Positions 1 to 9,090 of a stretch of DNA of 64,000 bases are shown here, piece by piece. The DNA comes from Palsa-506 sp963836355 (GTDB lineage Bacteria > Actinomycetota > Actinomycetes > Streptosporangiales > Streptosporangiaceae): assembly GCA_963836355.1 (NCBI GenBank), contig CAWIJO010000014.1, positions 124,001 to 188,000 on the forward strand, given 5' to 3'. A program made the translations under genes and the position numbers. The first letter of the stretch is position 1. Each line of letters starts with the position of its first letter. The notes below the pieces were generated by a model. The model did no database searches. It was not told the origin of the DNA and was given only the letters and a program-made list of their open reading frames with translations.

Positions 1-886
1 GCGGCGTGATCTTCTTGTCCACCACGATGGACTGCTGGAAGTACAGCTGCCAGGGCGCCACCGTGGTGCCCACGATGGCGATGACCAGCAGCAGGACACG
101 CGCATTCAGCCCGCCGGGCAGCCCGGGAACGAAGCCGTGCGCGACCGCGGCAACCTTGACATGCGCGGTCAGGATGAGCGGGATGACAACGACGTTGACC
201 GCGATCAGCGCGTACATCCAGCGCTCCCAGCGCCGGTAGCTGCCGCTGACGGTGAAGCCGACCAGCAGGGCCGCGGCGCAGACCACGCTGATCCACCGCG
301 GCAGCCCGAAGTAGCTGCCGGCCAGCGCGACGCCGATGAATTCGGTGACGATGATCAGCCCGTTGAGCAGCATGAGGTTGCCGACCGAGAACGCGGCCAG
401 CGACCGGCCGAACCGTTCCAGGATCAGCCGGGCGTGCCCGACCCCGGTGACCGCGCCGAGCCTGGCGACCATCTCCTGATTAACGATCAGCACGGGTACC
501 AGCAGCACCAGGACCCACAGCAGCCGGGTGCCGTAGTTCTGCCCGGCCTGGGCGTACGTGGAGACACCGCCTGCGTCGTTGTCGCCGAACATCACGATCA
601 GGCCGGGACCCATGATCGCGAGCAGGCACTTCAGCCGCCGGGACCAGGTGGCGGGCTCGTCGTGGCTGCCGGCCCGGAGGGTGCCGAAGGCACCCTTGAT
701 GTCGTCCAGCTGCGTCGTGTCCGCCGGGGCGGTGCCTGCCGCGAGAGCGCCCGCTGTCGCGACACCCGTGGCGACGGTGCTCGCTGCGGGCTGGCGGCCG
801 GAGGCTCTGCTGGCTGGCGCCTGGCCGGCCCTGGTGGCGACGCTTGCCGCGATGGCGCTGGAGGACGTGGCGGCGTCCTTGACCAT
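1..886 (-). CDS. NRAMP-family divalent metal transporter (3' part outside window)
   Basis: Membrane transporter of the NRAMP fold; the gene runs off the left edge, so only about 295 N-terminal residues are visible. After a roughly 100-residue Ala/Thr-rich cytoplasmic leader come hydrophobic helices starting at LLAIMGPGLIVM. The helix-1 metal motif, normally DPGN, reads GDNDAGG, and the helix-6 motif, normally MPH, reads APWQ. Loss of the metal-binding methionine is a mark of NRAMP-related Mg2+ transporters rather than Mn/Fe transporters (family knowledge recalled, not searched). It lies downstream of, and in the same direction as, a stand-alone MgtE-type sensor, which fits a Mg2+ role. The ATG at 886 gives the most natural N-terminus but has no clear ribosome site; an in-frame ATG at 1108 is the alternative. 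Family assignment is firm; substrate is inference. Confidence 0.85.
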   Translation of the reverse strand, partial: MVKDAATSSSAIAASVATRAGQAPASRASGRQPAASTVATGVATAGALAAGTAPADTTQLDDIKGAFGTLRAGSHDEPATWSRRLKCLLAIMGPGLIVMFGDNDAGGVSTYAQAGQNYGTRLLWVLVLLVPVLIVNQEMVARLGAVTGVGHARLILERFGRSLAAFSVGNLMLLNGLIIVTEFIGVALAGSYFGLPRWISVVCAAALLVGFTVSGSYRRWERWMYALIAVNVVVIPLILTAHVKVAAVAHGFVPGLPGGLNARVLLLVIAIVGTTVAPWQLYFQQSIVVDKKITP

Positions 887-1266
887 GGGGCCGGGGCCGG
901 GCGCCGGGGCCGGGGCCGTCGGCCGGGCCGGCCAGTGCTGGCAGCGGGACCCGCCTGGGCAGCCTGACAGCCCCGGCCAGCCGGGACCAAGGCGCGACGG
1001 AGAACTCGAATCGTGGCATGACGGGTCTCCCGATCTGCCCTTTGCGGGCTTCGGGCACAGACCCGGCAGCGCCGACCGAAGCAGTTCGCCACCTGGCCAC
1101 GCGCACATTGCGATGTGCTCTGGCAGGCAACGAACAAGATGCCAGCCGGATTGCCGCTCGAACTCAGCTACCGCCGCTTAGTCAAGGCGGGCAGCAGTCA
1201 GCCGGCGATCCGGGAGCTTCGGGCTGTTAGGGCCGGCAGCCCCGGTACCCGGGGCGGCACGTGCGG
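887..1266. other. GC-rich stretch without a convincing gene
   Basis: This holds low-complexity G/C-rich sequence between the NRAMP-like gene and the MgtE-like gene. An in-frame upstream extension of the transporter to 1108 is possible, but its translation looks unlike protein-coding sequence. Open frames on the plus strand here are composition artefacts. Confidence 0.4.
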
Positions 1267-1581
1267 TCAGCGCTGCGAGGTCTGCGCGGATTCGTGAGGA
1301 TCGCTCGAACTGCTGCTGGTACTTTCGCCTGGCATGACCCCCACCTCCTCCGCTCGGGCCTGACCCGGGCGCCCTGGCTTGGCGAACAGCGCGGACGCGA
1401 TCTCCAAGGTTAGCCGAGCCCACGCAATTGCGGCAACGCTGACACCGGCTCGGCCGGCCGGGCGGGCCGTCCGTCCGGGCGGGCCGGCCGGCCTGCCTGG
1501 CCGGAGCCGGCCCGGGCTCGTCCGGGCCGCCGGGCCGGTGCCCTCGCGCTCCGGGACCCGGCGCTCGGGAATATCGGTCAC
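1267..1581 (-). CDS. doubtful small ORF; a 22-codon ORF with strong ribosome site lies inside
   Basis: The open frame overlaps the MgtE-like stop codon by four bases (ATGA), which suggests translational coupling, but its 104 residues are mostly Pro/Arg/Gly low complexity. Within it, the ATG at 1335 has an excellent GGAGG site eight bases upstream and would encode a Ser-rich 22-residue peptide ending in the same stop. Either the long frame is real, or only the short peptide is, or neither. No family recognised. Confidence 0.25.
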   Translation of the reverse strand: MTDIPERRVPEREGTGPAARTSPGRLRPGRPAGPPGRTARPAGRAGVSVAAIAWARLTLEIASALFAKPGRPGQARAEEVGVMPGESTSSSSSDPHESAQTSQR

Positions 1582-2891
1582 GCTGGCTCTCCGCGATGCG
1601 CGTCCGGCGGCTGCGCGGCCTCGCGCCGCCGCCAGTCCTCGGGCAGCGTGACCTCGAGGATGTCGTCTACCGTGATCACGCCAATCATCTTGCGGCGGTC
1701 GTCCACCACCGGGATGGTGATCAGGTTGTAATCGCTCATCAGCACCGCGACATCGACCACGTCGGTATCCGCGCCGACCCGGACCGGGTCATCGTCGTAG
1801 ACGTCGCTGAGGCAGGCGGCCGGGTCCGCCTGGACGATGGTGACCAGCCTGGCGACGCCGCACAGCCTGCCGCGCTCATCTAGCGCATGCACGCTGGTGA
1901 GCGCCTCGGGCTGCAGGCTGGCCGACTGGCTGACGGCGTCCAGTGCCTGCTGGACGCTGACCTCGGCGGAGACCGCGAGGAAGTCGACGCCCATCAGGCC
2001 GCCGGCGCTGGTCGAGTTGAACCCCATCAGCGTCAGCACCTTGGTCCGCTGGCCGGGCGGCAGCAGGTCGAGCACTGGCTGGCGGCGGGGCTGCGGCAGC
2101 TCGGCGATGGCATCCGCCGCATCGTCGGCACGCATCCTGGCCAGCACCTCGGCGATCTCGGTATCCGTGCGGGCGCCGAGCAGCCGGGTGGCCAGGTCCT
2201 CGTCAAGCTCCTCGAAGACGTCAGCCTCCAGCTCAGGGTCGGCGTGCACATGGCCGAGGATCTCGGTTTCCTCCTCCTTGGAAGCCTCCTCGATCAGGTC
2301 GGCGATCTGGGCGGGCTTCAGCCGCCGGATGCGCGCGAACGGGCCGCGCAGCAGCGCGCTGCCGGTATGGCCGATGAGCGGCTCGAACTTGCCCCATTCG
2401 CGGAACGGATGCTCGCCCGGCTGGCTGGCGGACCCGCCCAAGCCGAGATACCGGCGGGCCCGCCGGTGCGTGTCGACCCCGCTGAGCACCCAGTCGCTGC
2501 CCCGCTGCTCCAGCTCAAGGTCGGCGGCCTTGATCAGGTGCGCGCGCTCCACGTCGATCAGCCGGTGCCCGAGCACGTCCGCGCGGAGCAGCACCTCCCC
2601 GTCGCGCCGCTCGAACCGGCGCAGGTCGAGCTTGGCGCTGGTCAGCTTCGGCACCTCGCCTTCGAAGGAGCTGACCTGCTCGATCGGCACGTAGACTTCC
2701 CGGCCGCCGACCGTCGCGACCAGGCCAGTCACCAGCGGGTACTCCGCGCCGCGGAGCCGGACGATGACATCGGAAAGCCGCCCGAGCGACTCGCCCCCCC
2801 GGTCGGTGAGCGGGCGCCGCAGCAAGCCAGACAGGTGCAGCGTGCGCGCGCTGCCTGCCTGCGGGGCCGGCGCGGCCGGTGTGGTGGTCAT
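1578..2891 (-). CDS. PRC-barrel / MgtE N-domain / CBS-pair protein without a membrane channel
   Basis: A soluble protein of 437 residues. From the N-terminus: a PRC-barrel-like segment (about 20-80), a second similar region, an MgtE N-terminal superhelical domain (about 210-290, with repeated EVLARMRADDAADAI-type helices) and a CBS pair (about 300-420). In true MgtE these last two parts form the cytosolic Mg2+ sensor that gates the channel; the five-helix channel domain is missing here. The start at 2891 is chosen over 2927 because GAGAGG sits nine bases upstream. The NRAMP-like gene follows on the same strand, so the likely job is Mg2+ (or nucleotide) sensing for that transporter. The domain call is firm; the partnership is inference. 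Confidence 0.85.
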   Translation of the reverse strand: MTTTPAAPAPQAGSARTLHLSGLLRRPLTDRGGESLGRLSDVIVRLRGAEYPLVTGLVATVGGREVYVPIEQVSSFEGEVPKLTSAKLDLRRFERRDGEVLLRADVLGHRLIDVERAHLIKAADLELEQRGSDWVLSGVDTHRRARRYLGLGGSASQPGEHPFREWGKFEPLIGHTGSALLRGPFARIRRLKPAQIADLIEEASKEEETEILGHVHADPELEADVFEELDEDLATRLLGARTDTEIAEVLARMRADDAADAIAELPQPRRQPVLDLLPPGQRTKVLTLMGFNSTSAGGLMGVDFLAVSAEVSVQQALDAVSQSASLQPEALTSVHALDERGRLCGVARLVTIVQADPAACLSDVYDDDPVRVGADTDVVDVAVLMSDYNLITIPVVDDRRKMIGVITVDDILEVTLPEDWRRREAAQPPDAHRGEPA

Positions 2892-3745
2892 GGCGGTTGC
2901 CTCTCTGATCGGGTGGTCCGGCAGCATTTCGTATTTCCCTTACCGGGCCAGCCAGTTTCTATCCGGCCAGCCTGCCACGGCCCGGCTGGCCCGCCACGGC
3001 GCGTATCACCGGGTCGTGCACCGGGTCGTGCACCCGGCCGCAGTCGGCTGACGTGCTCCGGGTGCCACGAACCCGCCAGTCACCTGCCCCTGAGCCGACC
3101 GGGATCGGCTGTTCCACCCAGTGCAAGGCGGCAGATCTGGGTTAACGGAGGGTTACGGTGCAGTGCAGCACGAAAGGCTTCCGGCAACTGGCTTTCAGTA
3201 CATCTGGCTCCCGCGCTAACGTTGTCTGCCGACCATCCGGAATGGCAGACTCCGCTAGCCGGCTGGCTTGCTTACCGCGCCAGCCCGCCGTACGAGCATC
3301 TTGACCGCCACCGGCAATTCTTATTTTTTCTGACAAACGGTTGCCTTTGTCAAGATGAGGACAGTTATTCTTATGAACCGTCGTCGCCAGCAATCAGGAA
3401 CGGTAGTCGATGAGTTTCTATCAAACCTGGCCAGCCGATCTTCAGGAGGTGGCCGGACATGTGTGTGCTCGGCCACATACCGCGTCTGACCTGGGGATAT
3501 TCATGATCAGGAATCACATTAAAACTTACATGTCCCCGGATGATTTGCAATCCGGATTCCCGGAAACTGGCTAAGCGAAATGAATTAAGGAATTCCTGAA
3601 AGCTGGCCCGCCAAAGCCCTGGCTCGGGCTTATGGTGTAGCGAGGAGCCGTTCTCTCTCCAGGAATCCATCAGAAGTTAAGCACGCCCAGAAACCCGCTG
3701 CACCTGGACCGTACAGCTCAAGCTCTAGCTGGAAGGGGTCAGGTT
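2892..3745. other. 854-nt intergenic region, partly AT-richer than the rest
   Basis: No convincing long gene is present. From about 3300 to 3700 the base composition drops to roughly even GC, in sharp contrast to the surroundings. The stretch holds a 15-codon ORF with a perfect ribosome site (3459-3506), a 14-codon ORF without one (3530-3574), an inverted repeat CCGGAT/ATCCGG at 3536-3555 and the palindrome GGAATTCC near 3590. It may be a regulatory leader or the remnant of transferred DNA. Minus-strand frames of 83 and 99 codons have no family signature. Confidence 0.5.
3459..3506 (+). CDS. possible 15-residue leader peptide
   Basis: AGGAGGT at 3444-3450 is spaced nine bases from ATG 3459, about the best ribosome site in the neighbourhood. 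The frame reads MCVLGHIPRLTWGYS and stops at TGA 3504-3506. The nearest plus-strand gene starts 240 bases downstream. A Cys-containing leader peptide would be unsurprising, but nothing else proves translation. Confidence 0.3.
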   Translation: MCVLGHIPRLTWGYS

Positions 3746-4027
3746 ATGATTGGTCAAATTACCACCATGGTCACGGTCGCCGGCGGGTTAGTGGCAATCA
3801 CCGTTGCGGCCTGCGGCGGCGTGCGATGGATCTTTATGCGCGGCGCGGACTCCGGCCGCGCCGAGGTCGAGCACGACGCAGAACAGCGGGCCCAGGCCCA
3901 GGCCGAGATCAGCTTGCGCGCCACGGTGGAGCGCGTGGCTGAACTCGAGCATGAGCTGAAGTACCTGCGAAAGCGCCACCTCGGCGCCTGGCCATGCTAC
4001 CCGCACTGGCCGCCCGATCCGGCCTAG
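3746..4027 (+). CDS. small membrane-anchored coiled-coil protein
   Basis: A 93-residue protein of unknown function. Residues 5-30 form one hydrophobic segment, followed by a charged Ala/Glu/Gln-rich helix (about 38-75) likely to form a coiled coil, then a Pro-rich tail. GAAGGGG lies just upstream of the ATG, supporting the start. It precedes the APC permease gene on the same strand with a gap of about 180 bases. No family recognised. Confidence 0.55.
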   Translation: MIGQITTMVTVAGGLVAITVAACGGVRWIFMRGADSGRAEVEHDAEQRAQAQAEISLRATVERVAELEHELKYLRKRHLGAWPCYPHWPPDPA

Positions 4028-4207
4028 CCGCGCTAGCCGCCCGATCCGGCTCACGCTATCGGCCCGATCTGGCGGCCCGGCCTCCGGGTCTTGCCCGCTG
4101 ACGCGGTTAGTCTTTTACTGCACCTGGGAGCCAGCCGGTCCCGAGCGTGACTTCGTGTGCATAGCCGTAGACAACTCACGGGCGCGATCGAGCGGAGGAC
4201 GCAGCGG

Positions 4208-6805
4208 GTGGCGATGCGGAGAGCGGGCAGTCTTCTCGGCCGGTCCAGGGACCTGCCCGAGGGGCTCGGGTACTCGGTCAAGCGGCGCCTGCTCGGGCCG
4301 CCGCTGGTAAACCAGCAGCTGGCCGAGGAGCGGCTGTCAAAGCCGCTTGCCCTCGGCGTGCTGTCCTGCGACGGGATCTCCTCCGCTGCCTACGGCACCG
4401 AGGAGATCCTGATCGAGCTCGTCCAGGTCCTCGGCTACACGGCGGCCTTCGCGATCGTGCTGCCGATGACCGCGGTCGTCCTGGTCGGGATCGCGCTCGT
4501 GGTGCTGCTCTACCGCGAGGTTGTGTCCGTCTATACCAGGGCCGGCGGCTCATATGTGGTGGCCAGGGAGAACTTCGGCCCGCGCATCGCCCAGGTCGCC
4601 GCGGTAGCGCTGCTGATCGACTACGTGGTTACCGTTGCCGTGCAGACGGCCGCGGGCAGCGCGGCGATCGTGTCGGCGTTCCCGACGCTCGGCCGTCATG
4701 ACGGCCTGACCGTTATCTCGGTGGTCGCGATCCTGGCCATGTGCTTCGGGAACCTTCGCGGGATCAGAGAGGCCGGCCGGGCATTCGCGCTGCCCACCTA
4801 TCTGTTTTCCGGGACGGTCATACTCATGATCGTCACCGGGCTGGTCCGCGAGGCGTTCAGCGACCTGCCCCGCGTGCAGGTAACGGCAGGGGCATTTTGC
4901 AACGGCTGCCTTGGGCATTCCGGTTCCGGCCTGTTCACCATCGGCGCGATCTTTGTGCTGCTGAGGGCGTTCGCGAACGGCGGATCTTCACTGACGGGCA
5001 TCGAAGCGGTCTCCAACGCGGTGAGCGCCCTCCGGCCGCCGGAGGGCCGCAATGCCCGCCAGATACTGGTGATCCAGGGATCCATCGTGGCCTTCCTGAT
5101 CGCCGGGATCTCCTGGATGGCTCATGCCACGCACGCGACTCCGTACACCAAGGGCGTGCCAACAGTGCTGGCCCAGGAGGCCGACCTGGTCTTCGGCCCC
5201 AGCGTGCCCGGGCGGGTGCTGTTCTTCCTCGTCCAGGCGGGCACCGCGGCCATCCTCTTCACTGGCGGCAATACCAGCTTCAGCGGGTTCCCGTTCCTGG
5301 CCAGCTTCGTTGCCGAGGACTCATTCCTTCCCCGCTGGCTCACCAAGCGCGGCCACCGCCTGGTGTTCTCCAACGGGATCATCCTGCTGACGGTGGTCTC
5401 CCTGACCCTGCTGCTCGTCGTCGGGGCCAACGTCAACAAGCTGATCCCGTTCTATGCCATCGGGGTGTTTACCGGATTCACCATGGCTGGATTCGGCATG
5501 GCCAGGTACTTCAGGACGCACCAGGTATCGGGCCGACGGCGCCATCTGGTTATCAGCATTACCGGCGCGGCCTACACTGCCGTCGTCGTGCTGATCTTCG
5601 CGGTGGTCAAATTCACCGAGGGCGCCTGGCTGGTAGTGATCGTGTTCCCGGTTCTCGTCTTTGCCCTCATCCGGCTGAACCGGGAATACCGGATGGAGGC
5701 CCAGGTGCTGGAGCGCATCGGCCAGCGGCGGAAGCGGCCGCCCGATCCGCCCACCTACGCGCGCCGCACGGTCTACGTCTTCGTCGATGAATTCGACCTG
5801 GCGACCGTTGCCGCCTTGCGTTACGCGCGCAGCCTGCGGCCGACCACCCTGCGCGCGGTACACCTGGTGATCGACAGTGCCCAGGCCGCCGCGCTCCGCC
5901 AGGACTGGGTGCGGGCGAACACCGGCGTCACGCTCGACTTCGTCGACTGCCCGGACCGGCGGCTGGCCAGGGCCGCCGAGGAACTGATCAGCGCCGAGGC
6001 AGCACAGCCGGGCGTTGGCGTCACCGTGATCTTGCCGCGGCGCAGCTACTCGCCGCTGCTCGGCCGGCTGCTGCACGACCGCACCGCGGACAAGATCGCC
6101 GGGGCGGTCAGCAGGATCCCGCACGCGGCGGCCACCATTGTCCCGTTCGATGTCCGCAGCAGGCTGGAAACCCTGCACGCGCGGCAGGCCGCGGCCATGG
6201 AGCAACCCGAGTCCGGTCGCGGACCTGCTGAAAGCACAGCTGAAACGGGGCCAACCGCGCCAGCGCCGGCCGGCCGACCGGAATCCGCCCGCGTGGCGCG
6301 TCCAGCGAGCGATCCCGCGGCAGCCGCCGAAGACGGCGCTGATGCCGAAGACGGCGCTGGTGCCGAGCCCGGCGCCGCCGCGGGGCCTGCCGTCGCCGGG
6401 TCCGGGCCGGCGGTGTCCGCGGCCGATGCCTACGACCGGCCCGTCCCGCCGCCTGGCGTCGCCGAGATCGGCTTGCTGACCAAGCCTGGCCGGGCAACGG
6501 TGGAAGGCCGCATCTTCGCGGTCGAGATCCGCCCGGTCGAGCACAACACCGTGCTCGCCGCCGAGATCGCGGACTCGACCGGCCAGCTCACCGCGTTGTT
6601 CTACGGCCGGTCGCATATCCCCGGCCTCGAGTGCGGCGCCCTGGTCAGGTTCCGCGGGCCGGTTGGCCTTCGCGACGGCGGCCCTGTCATGATCAACCCT
6701 GCCTATGAGCTACTTTCGCACGGCAGCGTGAATCCGCCGCGGCCAGCCGGGCAGGATGGCAGAAAGCCGCGGCGCGGCCGACGGCGCCCCGGCAAGGAGA
6801 AATGA
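4208..6805 (+). CDS. APC-family permease fused to a C-terminal OB-fold domain
   Basis: An 865-residue fusion protein. About residues 40-500 are an APC-superfamily (amino acid/K+-type) permease with about twelve hydrophobic helices, beginning with the conserved segment SCDGISSAAYGTEEIL. Next is a cytosolic alpha/beta domain of the UspA type common in these permeases (about 520-660), an Ala/Pro/Glu-rich linker, and a final OB-fold-like domain (about 755-845, GRIFAVEIRPVEHNTVLAAE then GQLTALFYGR). In mycobacteria a permease (Rv2690c) and an OB-fold protein (Rv2694c) are separate genes of one neighbourhood, so this looks like their fusion. GTG 4208 is chosen because GGAGG ends nine bases upstream; ATG 4157 or 4214 are alternatives. 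The stop overlaps the CDF gene start by four bases. Substrate unknown. Confidence 0.85.
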   Translation: MAMRRAGSLLGRSRDLPEGLGYSVKRRLLGPPLVNQQLAEERLSKPLALGVLSCDGISSAAYGTEEILIELVQVLGYTAAFAIVLPMTAVVLVGIALVVLLYREVVSVYTRAGGSYVVARENFGPRIAQVAAVALLIDYVVTVAVQTAAGSAAIVSAFPTLGRHDGLTVISVVAILAMCFGNLRGIREAGRAFALPTYLFSGTVILMIVTGLVREAFSDLPRVQVTAGAFCNGCLGHSGSGLFTIGAIFVLLRAFANGGSSLTGIEAVSNAVSALRPPEGRNARQILVIQGSIVAFLIAGISWMAHATHATPYTKGVPTVLAQEADLVFGPSVPGRVLFFLVQAGTAAILFTGGNTSFSGFPFLASFVAEDSFLPRWLTKRGHRLVFSNGIILLTVVSLTLLLVVGANVNKLIPFYAIGVFTGFTMAGFGMARYFRTHQVSGRRRHLVISITGAAYTAVVVLIFAVVKFTEGAWLVVIVFPVLVFALIRLNREYRMEAQVLERIGQRRKRPPDPPTYARRTVYVFVDEFDLATVAALRYARSLRPTTLRAVHLVIDSAQAAALRQDWVRANTGVTLDFVDCPDRRLARAAEELISAEAAQPGVGVTVILPRRSYSPLLGRLLHDRTADKIAGAVSRIPHAAATIVPFDVRSRLETLHARQAAAMEQPESGRGPAESTAETGPTAPAPAGRPESARVARPASDPAAAAEDGADAEDGAGAEPGAAAGPAVAGSGPAVSAADAYDRPVPPPGVAEIGLLTKPGRATVEGRIFAVEIRPVEHNTVLAAEIADSTGQLTALFYGRSHIPGLECGALVRFRGPVGLRDGGPVMINPAYELLSHGSVNPPRPAGQDGRKPRRGRRRPGKEK

Positions 6806-7755
6806 CACCGCACGGCAGACCAGCGCCCGGGCCGACCGGGCACGGGCACGACCACGCGCACCGGCTGACCGCGACCGGGCGTCATCGCGGCGCGCTTACC
6901 GCCGTGCTGGGCCTGAGTACGCTGATCGCCGTCGCCGAGATCGTCGGCGGCATCGTCACCGGCTCGCTGGTGCTGCTCGCCGACGCGGCGCACATGACCG
7001 CGGACGCGGCGGGCATCGGACTGTCCCTGCTGGCCGCGTACTTCGCCGCCAGGCCGGCCACCGCCCGGCGCACCTTCGGCAATGCCCGCGCCGAGATCCT
7101 GGCCGCGATGGTGAACGCGGTGCTGCTCTTCGGCATGGCCGCGTTCATCTTTACCGAGGCCATCCGGCGGCTGATGTCGCCGTCGGCCGTGCACAGCGGG
7201 CTGGTGGTGGTATTCGGTGTCATCGCGCTCGCCGCCAACGGCGCCTCGCTGCTGCTGCTGCGCCGCGGCCAGGCGGAGAGCCTCAACGTGCGCGGCGCGT
7301 TCCTCGAGGTCGCGTCGGACACCCTCGGCGCCGCGGCTGTGATCGTCACCGGGATCGTGATCGCGGTCACCGGCTTCACCCGGGTCGACCCGATCGCGTC
7401 GCTGGCAGTGGCGGCGCTGATCCTGCCGCGGACCTGGCGGCTGTTGCGGGAGGCCATCGACGTGCTGCTTGAGGCGAGCCCGCGGGGCATAGACCTAACC
7501 GAGGTCCGCCGCCACATGACCGAGCTCGGCGGCGTCCGCGGCGTGCATGAGCTGCATGCCTGGACCATCACCTCGGGCCTGCCGGTGCTCTCCGCGCACG
7601 TGGTAGTGGACGCGGAAATCCTCGCCGACGGCCGCAGCGGGGTCATGCTCGACCGGCTGCAGGACTGCCTGCGCGGGCATTTCGACGTGGAGCACTCCAC
7701 CTTCCAGCTGGAGCTAGCCGGCCATGCCGACCATGAAGACCCGATGCACAGCTGA
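6802..7755 (+). CDS. CDF-family cation efflux transporter (CzcD/ZitB-like)
   Basis: A 317-residue inner-membrane cation/proton antiporter, probably exporting Zn2+ or a similar ion. Six hydrophobic helices follow a His-rich N-terminus (HGHDHAH). The helix-2 metal motif HxxxD is present (HMTAD). The helix-5 site, usually HxxxD in Zn exporters, reads EVASD, so one histidine ligand is replaced by glutamate and metal preference may differ. A C-terminal metallochaperone-like domain contains VHELHAW. It is translationally coupled (ATGA) to the permease-OB gene. Family firm, metal uncertain. Confidence 0.92.
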   Translation: MTPHGRPAPGPTGHGHDHAHRLTATGRHRGALTAVLGLSTLIAVAEIVGGIVTGSLVLLADAAHMTADAAGIGLSLLAAYFAARPATARRTFGNARAEILAAMVNAVLLFGMAAFIFTEAIRRLMSPSAVHSGLVVVFGVIALAANGASLLLLRRGQAESLNVRGAFLEVASDTLGAAAVIVTGIVIAVTGFTRVDPIASLAVAALILPRTWRLLREAIDVLLEASPRGIDLTEVRRHMTELGGVRGVHELHAWTITSGLPVLSAHVVVDAEILADGRSGVMLDRLQDCLRGHFDVEHSTFQLELAGHADHEDPMHS

Positions 7756-7986
7756 TCGCTCCCGGCCACCCCGGAGCCCGCACCCAGAACATCGTCAAGT
7801 ACCCGGGCCGGGCCGCGCGGATCGCCGGCGGGACGGCGGTGCTGCGGCAGGCTCTGGTCTCCGCCCGGGGGTAATGCCCTAAGCGTGCCCGGATACTGCC
7901 CCCGCCCGGGGCCTTGCGCGCACGAAAGCTACTGAGTAGTAATGAAGCTGGGGGCCCTGTCGCCGCCAAGCACCCGTGGAGCCGCC

Positions 7987-9090
7987 GTGAGCACCTACGA
8001 CCACTACACCACGCCTGTCCCGCCCGGCACCTGGGACGTTCCGGCCACTGGCGCTACCCGCTTCAACTGGGAATACGACAGCGGCCGGACCCGCCTGCTG
8101 GATCTGTACCAGCGTGGCAAGGACAAGCAGTGGGACGCCGCCAAGCGGATCGACTGGGAGCTGCCGGTAGATCCGGCGAACGCGATGGAGATGGGCGACG
8201 AGTTCTGCCCCATTTACGGCTCCCGGCAGTGGGACTTGCTGTCCAAGGCCAAACGCGACGAGCTTGGTCATCACCTGTCGGCCTGGCTGTTCAGCCAGTT
8301 CCTGCACGGCGAGCAGGGTGCGCTGACGGTGGCGGCGCGCATCGTGGAATCGGTGCCGGACATGGACTCGAAGTTCTACGCCGCTACTCAGGCGATGGAC
8401 GAGGCCAGACACGTAGAGCTGTTCGCGCGATTCATGCGCGAGAAGATCGGGCTGTACTACCCGGTCAACCCGGACCTGGCGAAGCTGCTGGCCGACGCGC
8501 TGAGCGATTCCCGCTGGGACATGCCCTACCTGGGCATGCAGGTGCTGATCGAGGGCCTCGCGCTGGCCGCCTTCGGGGTGCACCGTGACCTGGCGAACAA
8601 TGCCCTGGTCAAGCAGTTGCTCGCGTACGTGATGCAGGACGAGGCGCGGCACGTCGCGTTCGGGCGGCTGGCGCTGCGGGACTACTACGCCGAGCTGACC
8701 GACGCCGAGCGCGCGGACCGGGAGGAGTTCATCGTCGAGGGCTGCTACCTGATGCGCAACCGGTTCCGGGCCAGGGAAGTCTGGCAGCGGCTGGGCTTCG
8801 ACGTGGCCGAGTGCCTGGAGTTCACCGAGAACTCCCCGGTCCAGCAAGCATTCCGGACCCTGCTGTTCTCCCGGATCGTGCCGTGCGTCAAGGACATCGG
8901 GCTATGGGGGCCGAAGGTGCGGCACGCCTACACCGACCTCGGCGTGATCGATGCCGCGAACACCGACCTTGAGGCGCTGATGCGGAACGACGAGGAGATC
9001 GCCGAGCGGGTCGACGAGGAGAAGTGCGCCGCCGAGCTAGCCGCCCGCCGCGCCGAGGTCGACACCGCCATTACCGACGGCGCCGGTTAA
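7987..9090 (+). CDS. ferritin-like di-iron protein (R2/AurF-like oxygenase)
   Basis: A 367-residue all-helical protein of the ferritin-like superfamily. Both halves of a di-iron site are visible: a Glu in HGEQGAL with a following DEARHVE, then a Glu in IEGLAL with a second DEARHVAFG. This carboxylate/His pattern binds two irons and activates O2, as in ribonucleotide reductase R2, AurF-type N-oxygenases and related enzymes. The GTG at 7987 gives the start MSTYDHYTTP with GGAG nearby; ATG 7942 would add 15 unlikely residues. The 3' end overlaps the convergent GNAT gene by four bases. Substrate unknown. Confidence 0.85.
   Translation: MSTYDHYTTPVPPGTWDVPATGATRFNWEYDSGRTRLLDLYQRGKDKQWDAAKRIDWELPVDPANAMEMGDEFCPIYGSRQWDLLSKAKRDELGHHLSAWLFSQFLHGEQGALTVAARIVESVPDMDSKFYAATQAMDEARHVELFARFMREKIGLYYPVNPDLAKLLADALSDSRWDMPYLGMQVLIEGLALAAFGVHRDLANNALVKQLLAYVMQDEARHVAFGRLALRDYYAELTDAERADREEFIVEGCYLMRNRFRAREVWQRLGFDVAECLEFTENSPVQQAFRTLLFSRIVPCVKDIGLWGPKVRHAYTDLGVIDAANTDLEALMRNDEEIAERVDEEKCAAELAARRAEVDTAITDGAG

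Noticed and set aside
137..1181. Several overlapping open frames on both strands at the left end
   Set aside because: The NRAMP reading frame on the minus strand has clear family motifs; the others are composition artefacts.
3673..3682. GAAGTTAAGC, a match to a 5S rRNA segment
   Set aside because: Only ten bases match; no 5S stem structure surrounds it.
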